NCBI RefSeq assembly: GCF_011421635.1
Contig: NZ_WTLI01000008.1
Location: forward strand, 62,001 to 126,000
Length of the DNA stretch: 64,000 nucleotides
Direction of reading: 5' to 3'
Source: Paenibacillus turpanensis
Lineage (GTDB): Bacteria > Bacillota > Bacilli > Paenibacillales > YIM-B00363
Part shown: positions 26,651 to 35,381 of the stretch, in pieces
How the letters are laid out: each line of letters opens with the position of its first letter
Numbering within the stretch: position 1 is the first letter of the stretch
The notes under the pieces: model-generated
Seen by the model: the letters and a program-made list of their open reading frames with translations, nothing else
Told to the model about the DNA's origin: nothing
Database searches by the model: none
Position numbers and translations under genes: made by a program

Positions 26651-27832
26651 ATGCGAGTCGCAATATTTACGGATACCTTTTTGCCGGAAGTTAATGGTGT
26701 GGCACGTACACTTGGCCGTTGGACCAACTATCTCGAATCCCAGGGAATTGCCTGCAAAGTATTTGCTCCAAGCAGTGAGGAACGCTCGGAAGTGCGCAGA
26801 AGCGAAACCATGGTGGAGAGATTTTACAGTATACCCTTCCTATTGTATCCCGAGTGCAAACTGGCTATTCCAAATCCTCTCAATATTAAAAGAACGTTAA
26901 AAGAGTTTAAGCCGACGCTGATTCATGTGGCGACTCCGTTTAATCTAGGTTTGTACGGCGTTCACTATGCGAAAAAGCATCGGATCCCTTTGGTCGCGTC
27001 CTATCATACGCATTTCGATCAGTATTTGGCTCACTACAGGCTGGAATGGCTGGAAGCCATGCTGTGGCGTTATATGCTGTGGTTTCACCAAGACTGCCGA
27101 AAGGTTTATGTTCCTTCTCATTCGACCCTTACCCATCTCCAATCCAAAGGGTTCAATACGCCATTGGAAATATGGGGAAGAGGGGTTGATTGCTCGCGGT
27201 TCCGTCCCGACGTGAACCAGGCCCAGGTGCTTGCGGGCTTCGAGGCAGATCCATCGAAGTTCACCTATTTATATGTGGGAAGGCTCGCACCGGAAAAAAG
27301 CGTGTCCGTGCTGCTGGATGCGTTCCGCCAGCTCCCGCCAGAAATCGCGGGCAGATCGCAGCTGCTTATCGCAGGAGACGGTCCCTCGTACGATGAAATT
27401 GCCGAAAGCTTAGGTGAGTCTACGCAAATTAAGCTGCTTGGGTTCGTTCAGGGACAGCAGCTTGCCGATTTGTATGCAGCTTCAGATGTATTCGTATTTC
27501 CGTCGGCAACGGAGACCTTCGGCAATGTCGTGCTTGAATCGATGGCGGCGGGCACCCCAGTGATCGGCGCAAAGGCCGGCGGCGTGCAGGATAATGTGCT
27601 GCACAACCAAACCGGGCTGCTGTGTCCTCCGGGTGACGTGACTGCGTTCCGTGACGCCATGGTACAATTGTACCGCAATGCGGGACAGCGGCTGCTTATG
27701 TCGGCGGCCGGGCGGGCCTACGCGATGCAGCAATCGTGGCCCAGCATCTTTGACCGCCTGCTGCTAAGCTTCCGGGCAGCGGCTGAGGCCGACTGGAGCG
27801 AAGTTCAGCAGCATCAGCATTTGGTAAAGTGA
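26651..27832 (+). CDS. GT4 family glycosyltransferase
   Basis: 393 residues with the GT-B fold. The N-terminal segment RVAIFTDTFLPEVNGVART and YHTHFDQYLAHYRL match the GDP-mannose-dependent mannosyltransferase/MgtA-like branch. The C-terminal domain has YVGRLAPEKSVSVLL, LIAGDGPSYDE and the EX7E motif in SATETFGNVVLESMAAGTP. It probably glycosylates a lipid or cell-wall polymer. The ATG at 26651 follows AAGGAGGG. It is divergent from the PAP2-UgtP-like operon, and the two could act in one glycolipid pathway. Confidence 0.88.
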   Translation: MRVAIFTDTFLPEVNGVARTLGRWTNYLESQGIACKVFAPSSEERSEVRRSETMVERFYSIPFLLYPECKLAIPNPLNIKRTLKEFKPTLIHVATPFNLGLYGVHYAKKHRIPLVASYHTHFDQYLAHYRLEWLEAMLWRYMLWFHQDCRKVYVPSHSTLTHLQSKGFNTPLEIWGRGVDCSRFRPDVNQAQVLAGFEADPSKFTYLYVGRLAPEKSVSVLLDAFRQLPPEIAGRSQLLIAGDGPSYDEIAESLGESTQIKLLGFVQGQQLADLYAASDVFVFPSATETFGNVVLESMAAGTPVIGAKAGGVQDNVLHNQTGLLCPPGDVTAFRDAMVQLYRNAGQRLLMSAAGRAYAMQQSWPSIFDRLLLSFRAAAEADWSEVQQHQHLVK

Positions 27833-27863
27833 AAACGGTCAGTTGCGATAGCATTGGTTATAC

Positions 27864-27894
27864 GAGGGGGCTCCGCAGGGAGCGCCCTTTTTTT
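27864..27894 (+). terminator. Terminator after the GT4 gene
   Basis: GGGGGCTCC and GGGAGCGCCC pair with one mismatch around a 3-base loop and are followed by seven T. Confidence 0.8.
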
Positions 27895-28453
27895 GCGTGC
27901 TGCGGCTAGATGTGTTGATGCGAGAAAAAGCTCGATTTATGGCAGATGGTTTCGCGCAGCAAGCCTTAGTGGATATTACTTACGGACCCAGATTGGATTT
28001 GGTTCCTTTGCCCGATGTAAACCGACAACTATTAACGGTAGAATTTTACATAATCTAAGGACAAGCTAGTTCTACCGAATCGATGGAGCTATTATTTTAC
28101 TAGTAGTAGTATAACAAATCGCAAAGTTGTGAAGGAATGAACAGGGACCCGATTTTAAGAATGGACGTAATATTTGGGAAAAATGTTGCGTTTTGATGGT
28201 GCGTTTCCGGTCCTACCTATACCATGTGTGTTCATTTACTAGAGTGGGAGTCAGTTCAGCTTGCAGTTGAACCACGCGATCACGCAAAGAGGATTGCAGT
28301 GGGGATGCAACCATTTGGCGGTTGATTTCGTTAGGAAGAGTGAATGGAAATGGATTATCCCAGAAAAATGCAATAACTCGAAGCGCGATTAGATCAAATT
28401 TCGTGATCGAAGTAATAGCAAAGAAGCGGGCCCGGCACTAGAGGTGAATTTTG
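27895..28453. other. Long intergenic region without recognised genes
   Basis: About 560 bases of lower-GC sequence between the GT4 terminator and a possible small gene at 28454. It holds only short frames without ribosome sites. A weak inverted repeat, GTTCA...TGAAC, lies near 28255-28275. I see no tRNA, transposase remnant or known riboswitch. It may be decayed coding sequence. Confidence 0.4.
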
Positions 28454-28543
28454 ATGCAATTCGGATTCCACTTTGCCTTTGAAATGGCAAATATTCGAAT
28501 CCGAATTATAAAATCAAAGAGAATCGATGAAAATAGGATGTAA
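28454..28543 (+). CDS. Possible 29-residue protein
   Basis: An ATG at 28454 follows AGAGGTGA at ideal spacing and opens a 29-codon frame, MQFGFHFAFEMANIRIRIIK and a basic end. The unusual feature is a perfect 11 bp inverted repeat inside it (28458-28468 and 28497-28507). No family is recognisable and no promoter was assigned, so this is tentative. Confidence 0.3.
   Translation: MQFGFHFAFEMANIRIRIIKSKRIDENRM
28458..28507. repeat. Inverted repeat forming a long stem-loop
   Basis: AATTCGGATTC at 28458-28468 pairs perfectly with GAATCCGAATT at 28497-28507. An inner perfect stem TTTGCC/GGCAAA (28472-28477 and 28486-28491) has an 8-base loop. No T run follows, so it is not a terminator. It lies 205 bp before the GT2 gene. 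Confidence 0.75.
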
Positions 28544-28711
28544 GGCCAAATGTAAGCGTAAAATCGGTTCGCCGTTGATTTTGACAAAGACAAATAAAAA
28601 GAGGAAAATCAACAATCAGTGAAGCGGCGCACCAAAAAAAGATAATTCTTACGAAAGCCTTATAGAGAAAAGAATGGGTCATGGTCGTTTTACAAAAAAG
28701 GGGGCAATATC

Positions 28712-29962
28712 ATGTTTGACTGGATCGTCATTGCAGCACAGATCCTGTTGGTTTTGGTTGGAGGGTACCAGCTTTTGCTGTCCTTTTTCGGCTGGCGGCT
28801 GCCGAAAAAAGAATCCGAGAAGCAATTTGAGCCGCAGAAATCGTTTGCCGTTTTAGTTGCCGCCCATAATGAAGAAGCTGTGGTCGGCGCGCTGATTGAA
28901 AATTTAAAGCAATTGAACTATCCGAAAAATCTTTATGACGTATTTGTCATTTGTGACAACTGTACGGACGGCACAGCCGACGTTACCCGCGCTCTGGGAG
29001 CACAGGCGATGGAGCGTAATGTTCCGAACCTCAGGGGTAAGGGATACGCGATCGAATGGATGCTGAAGAAGCTTTGGAAAATGCCTAGATCGTACGACGG
29101 GGTTGTTATTCTTGATGCAGACAACCTGGTCCATGAAGATTACTTGAGTGAAATGAACAACGATTTGTGCAGAGGATCCCGTGTAATCCAAGCTTATCTG
29201 GATACGAAAAATCCCGAGGACTCCTGGATTACTGCTGCCTATGGCGTTACGTATTGGTACTGCAACCGGTTGTGGCAGATGCCGCGCCGTAATTTAAAAA
29301 TGGCGAACTTCCTTGGCGGTACGGGAATGTGCTTCGAGTCCCAGCTGTTGAAGGAAATGGGCTGGGGTGCGACAAGCCTTGTAGAAGATTTGGAATTTAC
29401 GATGCGCTGTGTGGAACGCGGGATTTACCCGACGTTTAACTATAATGCAAGGGTATACGATGAAAAGCCGCTTACGTTTAAGGCTTCGGCTCGTCAGCGT
29501 TTGCGCTGGATGCAGGGGCATTTTGATGTGGCACGCCGCTATTTCTTCCCGCTGTTATGGAAGGGATTGAAGGAAGGCAGCTGGACAAAGATCGATACTG
29601 CCGTCTATTCGGTAAATGTGTACAACGTTCTGCTCGGCTTTATTTTTACGGCGATTCTGTGGGGCGATATTATTATCCACGGTGGAACCCAGACGCTTAC
29701 TTCGCTGTATGATTTTGTGCCGACATGGATGTCGGGTGTGTTCACTCTAGTCATTTATGCGTTGTTCCCGCTGGCGCTTCTGATTGAAGGCGTCCGTTCG
29801 TGGAAGATGTATGCTTCGCTGATCACGTATCCTTTATTTTTATTGTCGTGGTATCCGATCACGCTGTATGCGTTTTTCACGCAAAACAACAAGCAGTGGA
29901 GCCATACGCAGCATACGCGTGTAATCCGTCTTGAGGATATTCACAGCAAGCAGGTTAGTTAA
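28712..29962 (+). CDS. Membrane glycosyltransferase, family 2
   Basis: 416 residues. One N-terminal membrane helix, a cytosolic GT-A domain and four or so C-terminal helices. Catalytic features are FAVLVAAHNEEAVVGALI, the DxD in VVILDADNLVHEDYL, LVEDLEFTMRCVERG and the QRLRWMQGH motif. This is the layout of processive beta-glycosyltransferases that make and export polysaccharides, and of some glycolipid synthases. No co-polymerase or PilZ partner is adjacent. AAGGGGGC precedes the ATG. Confidence 0.88.
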   Translation: MFDWIVIAAQILLVLVGGYQLLLSFFGWRLPKKESEKQFEPQKSFAVLVAAHNEEAVVGALIENLKQLNYPKNLYDVFVICDNCTDGTADVTRALGAQAMERNVPNLRGKGYAIEWMLKKLWKMPRSYDGVVILDADNLVHEDYLSEMNNDLCRGSRVIQAYLDTKNPEDSWITAAYGVTYWYCNRLWQMPRRNLKMANFLGGTGMCFESQLLKEMGWGATSLVEDLEFTMRCVERGIYPTFNYNARVYDEKPLTFKASARQRLRWMQGHFDVARRYFFPLLWKGLKEGSWTKIDTAVYSVNVYNVLLGFIFTAILWGDIIIHGGTQTLTSLYDFVPTWMSGVFTLVIYALFPLALLIEGVRSWKMYASLITYPLFLLSWYPITLYAFFTQNNKQWSHTQHTRVIRLEDIHSKQVS

Positions 29963-29970
29963 TTAATTGT

Positions 29971-29999
29971 TTGACATAACGAATTCGGTATGTTAAAGT
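29971..29999 (+). promoter_or_regulatory. Sigma-A promoter of infC-rpmI-rplT
   Basis: A perfect TTGACA (29971-29976), a 17 bp spacer and TAAAGT (29994-29999). Transcription would begin near 30006, leaving a leader of about 200 bases before infC. Confidence 0.65.
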
Positions 30000-30206
30000 G
30001 TTCAAGTGATTAATGACAGTTTCATATGTGACGCAAGCAGAGGCGCCCGCTTCTCACCTGCCCGATATTCTCGGCTGGTTCGTCAATACGATGGATTGAA
30101 CTTGGATGCATTTAGCTACAGCTTCTAATCGTTCCATGTAAACGAAATGTGGGCTCTCTGTGCCCACATTTTTTTGTTTTACCAGTAGATATGGAGGTGG
30201 CAGGCT
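30000..30206 (+). promoter_or_regulatory. L20-type leader of the infC operon
   Basis: An untranslated leader of about 200 bases with a full intrinsic terminator at 30145-30177, placed between the promoter and infC. In B. subtilis the same operon is controlled by ribosomal protein L20, which stabilises a leader fold that ends transcription early. Position, size and terminator match; I could not verify the L20-binding fold itself. Confidence 0.65.
30145..30177 (+). terminator. Leader terminator (attenuator) before infC
   Basis: AAATGTGGGC and GCCCACATTT form a 10 bp stem around a 7-base loop, followed by a long T run, upstream of the gene it controls. Confidence 0.85.
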
Positions 30207-30716
30207 ATTTCTAAAGAGCATCAAATCAATGAAGAAATCCGCGCAAAAGAAGTGCGGCTCGTCGGACCGACAGGTGAACAGTTAGGTATTAAACCGTTTC
30301 GTGAAGCGCTGCAAATTGCAGCGGACCAAAACTTGGATCTCGTAAACGTGGCACCAACCGCAAAGCCTCCGGTTTGCCGGATCATGGATTACGGCAAGTT
30401 CCGTTATGAGCAGCAGAAGAAAGAAAAAGAAGCGCGGAAGAACCAAAAGATCGTCGAGCTTAAAGAAGTGCGCTTCAGCGCTACAATCGATGAACACGAC
30501 TATCAGACCAAACTGCGTAACGTGCTGAAGTTCCTGAAGGACGGAGATAAAGTGAAATGCTCGGTTCGTTTCCGCGGACGCGAGATTACACATGCCGACG
30601 TAGGGCAGCGGGTGCTGGAGCGGGTTGCGAAGGAAGCGGAGGAAGTATCCGTCGCTGAACGCAGACCGAAGCTGGAAGGCCGCAGTATGATTATGATTTT
30701 GGCTCCTAAAGCTTGA
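30207..30716 (+). CDS. infC: Translation initiation factor IF-3, with ATT start codon
   Basis: 169 residues. IF-3 binds the 30S subunit, keeps it free and checks the start codon and initiator tRNA. The match is clear: NEEIRAKEVRLVGPTGEQLG, AKPPVCRIMDYGKFRYEQQK, KEVRFSATIDEHDYQTKLRN and VEERVAKEA-like C-terminal helices ending MIMILAPKA. The first in-frame GTG (30252) would cut off the conserved start. GGAGGTG at 30193-30199 instead points to an ATT at 30207, the rare start codon used by infC so that IF-3 represses its own translation. Confidence 0.93.
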   Translation: MSKEHQINEEIRAKEVRLVGPTGEQLGIKPFREALQIAADQNLDLVNVAPTAKPPVCRIMDYGKFRYEQQKKEKEARKNQKIVELKEVRFSATIDEHDYQTKLRNVLKFLKDGDKVKCSVRFRGREITHADVGQRVLERVAKEAEEVSVAERRPKLEGRSMIMILAPKA

Positions 30717-30741
30717 TAAATTAATTTGGAGGTACGTTAGC

Positions 30742-30942
30742 ATGCCGAAAATGAAGACGCACAGCAGCCTTAAAGGCCGCTTCAAAATTACCGGTACAGG
30801 AAAAGTAATGCGCCATAAAGCACATAAGAACCACCTGCTTTCGCATAAGAGCAACCGCACTAAGCGCGTTCTTTCCACACAGCCTGTTATGGCACCTGGC
30901 GATGTTCGCCGTCTGAAGCAGCTTCTTGGACAAATCAAGTAA
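30742..30942 (+). CDS. rpmI: 50S ribosomal protein L35
   Basis: 66 residues, very basic, starting MPKMKTHSSLKGRFKITGTG and ending with DVRRLKQLLGQIK, full-length for the family. L35 sits on the surface of the large ribosomal subunit. TTGGAGGT precedes the ATG. It is the middle gene of the classical infC-rpmI-rplT operon, 25 bp after infC. Confidence 0.97.
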   Translation: MPKMKTHSSLKGRFKITGTGKVMRHKAHKNHLLSHKSNRTKRVLSTQPVMAPGDVRRLKQLLGQIK

Positions 30943-30980
30943 TTTGATAATCGACCGAAATACTCAGGGAGGTATTTACT

Positions 30981-31340
30981 ATGGCAAGAGTTAAGGGCGG
31001 GTTCGTTACCCGTCGTCGTCATAAAAAAATCTTAAAGCTGGCGAAAGGCTACTACGGCGCGAAACACCGCTTGTTTAAGATGGCTAACCAGCAAGTGATG
31101 AAGTCCCTTATGTACGCATACCGGGACCGTCGTCAAACAAAGCGTAACTTCCGTCGTCTTTGGATCGTACGGATCAACGCTGCAGCACGCATGAACGGTC
31201 TTTCCTACAGCAAGCTGATGCACGGCTTGAAGCTTGCAGGTGTGACTATGAACCGCAAAATGCTTGCTGAGCTTGCTGTAAACGACATCAACGCGTTCAA
31301 CAGCCTTGCAACTGTAGCAAAAGAAAAAGTAAACGCGTAA
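30981..31340 (+). CDS. rplT: 50S ribosomal protein L20
   Basis: 119 residues, full-length. The start [20 protein letters not shown] and the segment [20 protein letters not shown] are diagnostic. L20 binds 23S rRNA early in assembly of the large subunit and, in B. subtilis, also represses this operon by binding the infC leader. GGGAGGT precedes the ATG. A strong terminator follows. Confidence 0.97.
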   Translation: MARVKGGFVTRRRHKKILKLAKGYYGAKHRLFKMANQQVMKSLMYAYRDRRQTKRNFRRLWIVRINAAARMNGLSYSKLMHGLKLAGVTMNRKMLAELAVNDINAFNSLATVAKEKVNA

Positions 31341-31353
31341 ACCACGCGTTGTG

Positions 31354-31388
31354 AAGGCCGCTATTCTTGATGGATAGCGGCCTTTTTT
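31354..31388 (+). terminator. Terminator of the infC operon
   Basis: AAGGCCGCTAT and ATAGCGGCCTT form a perfect 11 bp stem followed by six T. Confidence 0.9.
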
Positions 31389-31535
31389 CATGGTACCAGA
31401 ATTGAACTGTGCCGTGAGTTTTTGTCCATTGGTCAAATTTGATGATTGAAAATTCGTTCCAACGGACAATCTATACGCGGGATGTCAAGCGGATGGATCC
31501 GATAAATTTGCGGTGGCAAGCGAACAGAAAACAGC

Positions 31536-31564
31536 TTGACGAACCGATCTCGGAAACCTATAAT
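31536..31564 (+). promoter_or_regulatory. Sigma-A promoter of the ilvBNC-leuA operon
   Basis: TTGACG (31536-31541), exactly 17 bp, and a perfect TATAAT (31559-31564). It lies about 65 bp before the T-box stem I, as expected for a T-box controlled operon. Confidence 0.8.
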
Positions 31565-31627
31565 AACTTTAAACCAATTGCAACTGTAATCGGCAATGAT
31601 GAGGACGAAGTGTTAAGGGCTCTTGTG

Positions 31628-31925
31628 AACAGAGAGCAGGTGGATCAGCTGAAACCACGGCCATAACCCCTTAATAACGAGCTCACCTCGGAGCTGTTTT
31701 CCTGAAAGACGGATGGCGAGAAGCCTTCGATCTGTTTATTAGGGAAAATCGTCAGGCACACGTTACCGTGCCGAGGTAATCATAGTCTCTGCGACTATTG
31801 TATTACCTCCTAAGGGTTTGCCATCGTGAGGTGGCAGCCAAATGATGGGTGGTACCACGGAAGCTCAACCCCTTTCGTCCCGTACGCAGCTTCGGCTGAA
31901 GTGCGGGAGAAAGGGGTTTTTTGTA
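31628..31925 (+). promoter_or_regulatory. T-box riboswitch, leucine specifier
   Basis: The leader starts with an AGAGAG stem I element (31631). The specifier loop reads GAG-CTC-ACC, so the likely specifier is CTC (31682-31684), a leucine codon. Stems such as GAGGTAAT/ATTACCTC (31772-31809) follow. The T-box itself, with GGGTGGTACCACGG near 31847-31860, carries the TGGT that pairs with the uncharged tRNA end. Uncharged leucine tRNA should switch off the adjoining terminator and turn on branched-chain amino acid synthesis. Confidence 0.9.
31867..31924 (+). terminator. T-box regulated terminator before ilvB
   Basis: AACCCCTTTC pairs with GAAAGGGGTT, with inner paired segments including CAGC/GCTG around TTCG, followed by six T. 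It is the alternative to the T-box antiterminator. Confidence 0.85.
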
Positions 31926-32013
31926 TTCATTTTTATCAATATGGTTTCAAAAACGGTTTCATTATTTTGAGTTACAAGACAACATTAGCATAGACGAATA
32001 GGAGGTTTAATCG

Positions 32014-33759
32014 ATGAGTGTTGATTTGAAGTCGGATTCTCTCACGGGCAAGGAACTACGCAAAAAGCTTTTGCAGCCTGATGTAATCTCTGGTTCGGAG
32101 ATTTTGCTGCGGAGCTTGCTGCTGGAGGGTGTCGAGTGCGTCTTTGGATACCCGGGCGGCGCAGTGCTGTACATCTACGATGCCATGCATGGAAACAAGG
32201 AGTTCAACCACCTGCTGACTCGTCACGAACAAGGCGCAATTCACGCTGCCGACGGTTACGCGAGGGCAACAGGTAAAGTCGGGGTATGTATTGCGACATC
32301 CGGACCAGGGGCGACGAATCTGGTAACAGGTATCGCAACCGCGTACATGGATTCCGTTCCGCTCGTTGTCATTACCGGCAACGTTGCGCTGACAGCAATC
32401 GGTACGGATGCGTTCCAGGAAGCGGATATTACCGGCATTACAATGCCGATTACGAAGCACAGCTTCCTTGTACGTGATGTAAAGGACCTGTCGCGCGTCA
32501 TCGCCGAAGCCTTCCATATCGCAAATACAGGCCGCAAAGGTCCGGTGCTTATTGATATACCGAAGGACGTATCGGCTCATACCTGCGAGTTCCACTATCC
32601 GGACAAGGTTAACATCCGCGGATACAGCCCAACGGCAGCGCCGAACAAGGGGCAGGTTGAAAAGCTCCTGCAGGCTATTCAGCAGGCGGAGCGCCCAGTC
32701 ATCCTTGCAGGCGGCGGCGTGGTTTACTCCGGCGCTCACGAAGAGCTTCTGGAATTCGTAGAGAAGACACAAATCCCGATCACGACTACCCTCCTTGGTC
32801 TCGGCGGTTTCCCAAGCGCACATGAGCTGTGGATGGGGATGCCAGGGATGCACGGTACGTGGACGGCGAACACTGCGCTGCAAAGCTGCGATTTGCTGAT
32901 CAGCATCGGCGCCCGTTTCGATGACCGCGTGACGATGAAAGTAAGCGAGTTTGCGCCGAAAGCAAAAATCGCCCACATCGACGTCGATCCGGCGGAGATC
33001 GGAAAGAACGTTACGGTAGACATTCCGTGCGTCGGGGATGTTAAGATGGTGCTTGAAGCGGCGAACAAAAAGGCGAAGCAGGCGAATTCCAAGGCTTGGA
33101 TTAAGCAAATTGTTCAGTGGAAAGCGGATAAGCCTTTGAAATATATTGATTCGGATACCGAATTGAAGCCGCAATGGGTTATTGAAATGATTCATGAGGC
33201 AACAAACGGCGATGCGATCGTGACAACCGACGTCGGCCAGCATCAGATGTGGGCCGCGCAATATTATAAATTCAACAAGCCGCGCTCTTGGATCACCTCC
33301 GGCGGTTTGGGAACGATGGGCTTCGGATTCCCATCCGCAATTGGGGCGCAAATGGCGAACCGGGAGCGGCTGGTCGTTTCCATTAACGGTGACGGCGGCA
33401 TGCAGATGTGCTCGCAGGAGCTGGCGATCTGTGCGATCAATAACATTCCGGTAAAGATCGTTGTGATCAACAACCAGGTTCTCGGCATGGTTCGTCAGTG
33501 GCAGGAAATCATTTACAACAACCGCTACAGCCATATCGATCTCGCAGGCAGCCCTGACTTTGTTAAGCTTGCGGAGGCCTATGGAGTGAAGGGGCTTCGT
33601 GCAACGAACAAAGAAGAGGCGCGGACGGCTTGGAAGGAAGCGATGGAAACGCCGGGACCGGTACTCATCGATTTCGTAGTTCGCAAGGAAGAAAACGTCT
33701 ATCCGATGGTTCAAGCGGGTATGGCGATTCATGAAATGTTAATGGGGGATAGCGAATGA
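32014..33759 (+). CDS. ilvB: Acetolactate synthase, large subunit
   Basis: 581 residues. This thiamine-diphosphate enzyme condenses two pyruvates, or pyruvate and 2-ketobutyrate, in the first step of valine, leucine and isoleucine synthesis. VFGYPGGAVLYIYDAM, the catalytic glutamate segment RHEQGAIHAADGYARATG, and the cofactor motif from GDGGMQMCSQEL to VVINNQVLGMVRQWQ are complete. AGGAGGT precedes the ATG. It is the first gene of ilvBNC-leuA under T-box control and overlaps ilvN by four bases. Confidence 0.97.
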   Translation: MSVDLKSDSLTGKELRKKLLQPDVISGSEILLRSLLLEGVECVFGYPGGAVLYIYDAMHGNKEFNHLLTRHEQGAIHAADGYARATGKVGVCIATSGPGATNLVTGIATAYMDSVPLVVITGNVALTAIGTDAFQEADITGITMPITKHSFLVRDVKDLSRVIAEAFHIANTGRKGPVLIDIPKDVSAHTCEFHYPDKVNIRGYSPTAAPNKGQVEKLLQAIQQAERPVILAGGGVVYSGAHEELLEFVEKTQIPITTTLLGLGGFPSAHELWMGMPGMHGTWTANTALQSCDLLISIGARFDDRVTMKVSEFAPKAKIAHIDVDPAEIGKNVTVDIPCVGDVKMVLEAANKKAKQANSKAWIKQIVQWKADKPLKYIDSDTELKPQWVIEMIHEATNGDAIVTTDVGQHQMWAAQYYKFNKPRSWITSGGLGTMGFGFPSAIGAQMANRERLVVSINGDGGMQMCSQELAICAINNIPVKIVVINNQVLGMVRQWQEIIYNNRYSHIDLAGSPDFVKLAEAYGVKGLRATNKEEARTAWKEAMETPGPVLIDFVVRKEENVYPMVQAGMAIHEMLMGDSE

Positions 33760-34247
33760 GCGTAACAAAACATACGATCTCCGTCCTCGTCAACAACCAA
33801 CCCGGCGTCCTGCAAAGGGTCTCCGGATTGTTCGGCCGCCGCGGCTTCAACATTGAGAGCATCACCGTCGGCGCCTCGGAAGAAGAAGGCCTCTCGCGCA
33901 TGATCATTGTGACGACAGGCGATGACAGGACGCTGGAGCAGGTTCAGAAGCAGTTGTATAAGCTGATTGACGTCATCAAGGTCATTGATTTAAGCGCACA
34001 TCCGATGGTTGCAAGAGAACTGGCGCTCATTAAGGTGAACGCGGAGCCAGCCGCACGTCCTGAAGTGCTCGGGATTGTTGATACGTTCCGCGCTTCAGTC
34101 GTCGACATCAGCCCAGCTTCGTTAATCGTTCAGGTTATTGGCGATAATGAGAAAATCGACGCAATGATCGAGCTTCTGAAGCCGTACGGAATCCGCGAAT
34201 TGACGCGGACTGGCGCAACGGCTATGATACGGGGGATTGTAAAATAA
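33756..34247 (+). CDS. ilvN: Acetolactate synthase, small regulatory subunit
   Basis: 163 residues. An N-terminal ACT domain (HTISVLVNNQPGVLQRVSGL and FGRRGFNIESITVG) and a C-terminal ALS_ss domain (VDTFRASVVDISPASLIVQV). It stabilises the large subunit and makes it sensitive to valine. The ATG overlaps the ilvB stop (ATGA), so the two are translationally coupled. A small AAAAGGC/GCCTTTT hairpin lies just after its end. Confidence 0.96.
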   Translation: MSVTKHTISVLVNNQPGVLQRVSGLFGRRGFNIESITVGASEEEGLSRMIIVTTGDDRTLEQVQKQLYKLIDVIKVIDLSAHPMVARELALIKVNAEPAARPEVLGIVDTFRASVVDISPASLIVQVIGDNEKIDAMIELLKPYGIRELTRTGATAMIRGIVK

Positions 34248-34262
34248 TAGCGTTATGGGGTA

Positions 34263-34282
34263 AAAAGGCTCCCCCGCCTTTT
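34263..34282 (+). terminator. Terminator-like hairpin between ilvN and ilvC
   Basis: AAAAGGC and GCCTTTT (7 bp) around TCCCCC. The T stretch is short, so it may only reduce read-through or mark a processing site within the operon. Confidence 0.35.
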
Positions 34283-34340
34283 GCCGCGTTTTGACACTTC
34301 GATGCTTTGCCGCTTTTGGCGGTTGAAATGCATAGATTAG

Positions 34341-35369
<1,029 letters not shown>

Positions 35370-35381
35370 TGGGGTGACCCC

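Noticed and set aside
27918-28058. 46-codon plus-strand frame after the GT4 terminator
   Set aside because: It lacks a ribosome site and any recognisable motif; it may be a decayed fragment but there is no firm support.
28190-28711. Possible c-di-GMP or other riboswitch before the GT2 gene
   Set aside because: An ACGCAAAG stretch resembles part of the GEMM motif, but the other conserved elements, such as the GGTAGCGGGGTTACC-like helix, are absent.
31439-31666. 75-codon plus-strand frame between rplT and ilvB
   Set aside because: It has no ribosome site, contains the ilvB promoter, and runs into the T-box stem I, so it is very unlikely to be a gene.
32056-33732. Very long minus-strand frame opposite ilvB
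   Set aside because: It is a shadow of the strongly biased ilvB codons and encodes no recognisable protein; ilvB itself is certain.
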